30,737 nt of DNA from an uncultured Oscillospiraceae bacterium. GTDB lineage: Bacteria > Bacillota > Clostridia > Oscillospirales > Acutalibacteraceae. Location of the stretch: positions 1 to 30,737 of the forward strand of contig UQLQ01000022.1 of assembly GCA_900541905.1 (NCBI GenBank), in the 5' to 3' direction. The notes below the pieces were generated by a model that was given only the letters and a program-made list of their open reading frames with translations, had not been told where the DNA came from and made no database searches. The translations under genes were made by a program, and so were the position numbers. This document shows, piece after piece, positions 30,512 through 30,737 of this stretch (positions are counted from its first letter, which is position 1; each line of letters begins with the position of its first letter).

Positions 30512-30737
30512 TATTTTGAAGTTTTGTACCCGCGCCCAAACGGTATCTATTTTGTAACACAAAGGCATCTACAAGTCTCTGCACGTAAACTGTGTTGGGG
30601 GCTTTTATTTTTTGTTACTTTTTATTCAATTTCATAGAATTACGATATCTGATAGGAGCAGAATACCATTTGTGATTTAAACCGATCTCTTTATTTTATA
30701 AATTTGTCTGTGATAAAATAAAAATTCTATTTTCGTA
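30512..30737. other. Right-end region without a gene
   Basis: No open frame with a ribosome binding site on either strand. An AT-only inverted repeat TTTATTTTAT/ATAAAATAAA (30690-30699 and 30713-30722) lies near the window edge and may belong to a terminator of a gene outside the window. Confidence 0.4.

Noticed and set aside
30342..30568. Open frames on both strands over tRNA-Ser
   Set aside because: They cover the tRNA gene and its terminator, which explain the sequence fully.

Overview
The window looks like a chromosomal segment of a low-GC, Gram-positive, probably endospore-forming anaerobe of the class Clostridia. The support is: strong sigma-A type promoters (TTGACA-N17-TATAAT) and AGGAGG ribosome binding sites, a collagen-like exosporium-type protein with (Gly-Pro-Thr) triplets, a CotJC-like manganese catalase, YfhO and LytR-CpsA-Psr envelope proteins, abundant ferredoxin-type and flavin proteins, and tRNA genes with encoded CCA. 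I see no IS element, CRISPR array, phage gene or replication origin. The species cannot be named from this.

Layout. 1-2033: 3' part of a collagen-like surface protein, then a DUF4097 membrane-anchored beta-repeat protein behind a perfect consensus promoter. 2102-3531: two RCK (TrkA-type) potassium-channel regulatory subunits in one operon; the matching pore gene trkH lies 20 kb away. 3559-13332: an envelope island with a YfhO GT-C glycosyltransferase (minus strand), 5'-deoxynucleotidase YfbR, an LCP wall-polymer ligase, a histidine kinase/response regulator pair, a second GT-C type membrane protein and a GT2 enzyme that probably supplies the polyprenyl-phosphate sugar. 13394-14678: a compact redox operon (double [4Fe-4S] ferredoxin, NapH-like membrane iron-sulfur protein, ArsR repressor, 46-residue translationally coupled ORF) under a promoter that carries a perfect 14-bp inverted repeat. 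14712-17863: a FUSC/HAD fusion protein, a PEBP-family protein, Mn catalase and tRNA-Pro(CGG), all on the minus strand.

17981-22853: a tightly packed seven-gene minus-strand operon (small helical protein, iron alcohol dehydrogenase, sugar O-acetyltransferase, cupin, cyclophilin-like lipoprotein, carboxymuconolactone-decarboxylase-like protein, iron-sulfur-flavoprotein-like FMN reductase) facing a divergent LysR regulator. 23031-25094: queT-trkH operon behind what I read as a preQ1 class I riboswitch of the Thermoanaerobacter tengcongensis type, so a potassium transporter is apparently co-transcribed with queuosine-precursor uptake. 25480-27533: XRE regulator, then a SulP anion transporter without STAS domain whose promoter is followed by a perfect palindrome and a ~120-nt structured leader that I cannot assign. 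27543-30214: an orphan substrate-binding lipoprotein fused to a peptidoglycan-binding domain, and a DUF815 AAA+ ATPase. 30234-30511: tRNA-Ser(CGA) with promoter and terminator; 30512-30737 shows no gene.

The most interesting items are the preQ1-controlled queT-trkH unit, the unassigned SulP leader with its operator-like palindrome, the ArsR/ferredoxin/NapH operon with its operator and hidden 46-aa ORF, and the two unusual fusions (FUSC-HAD and PBP-PG_binding).
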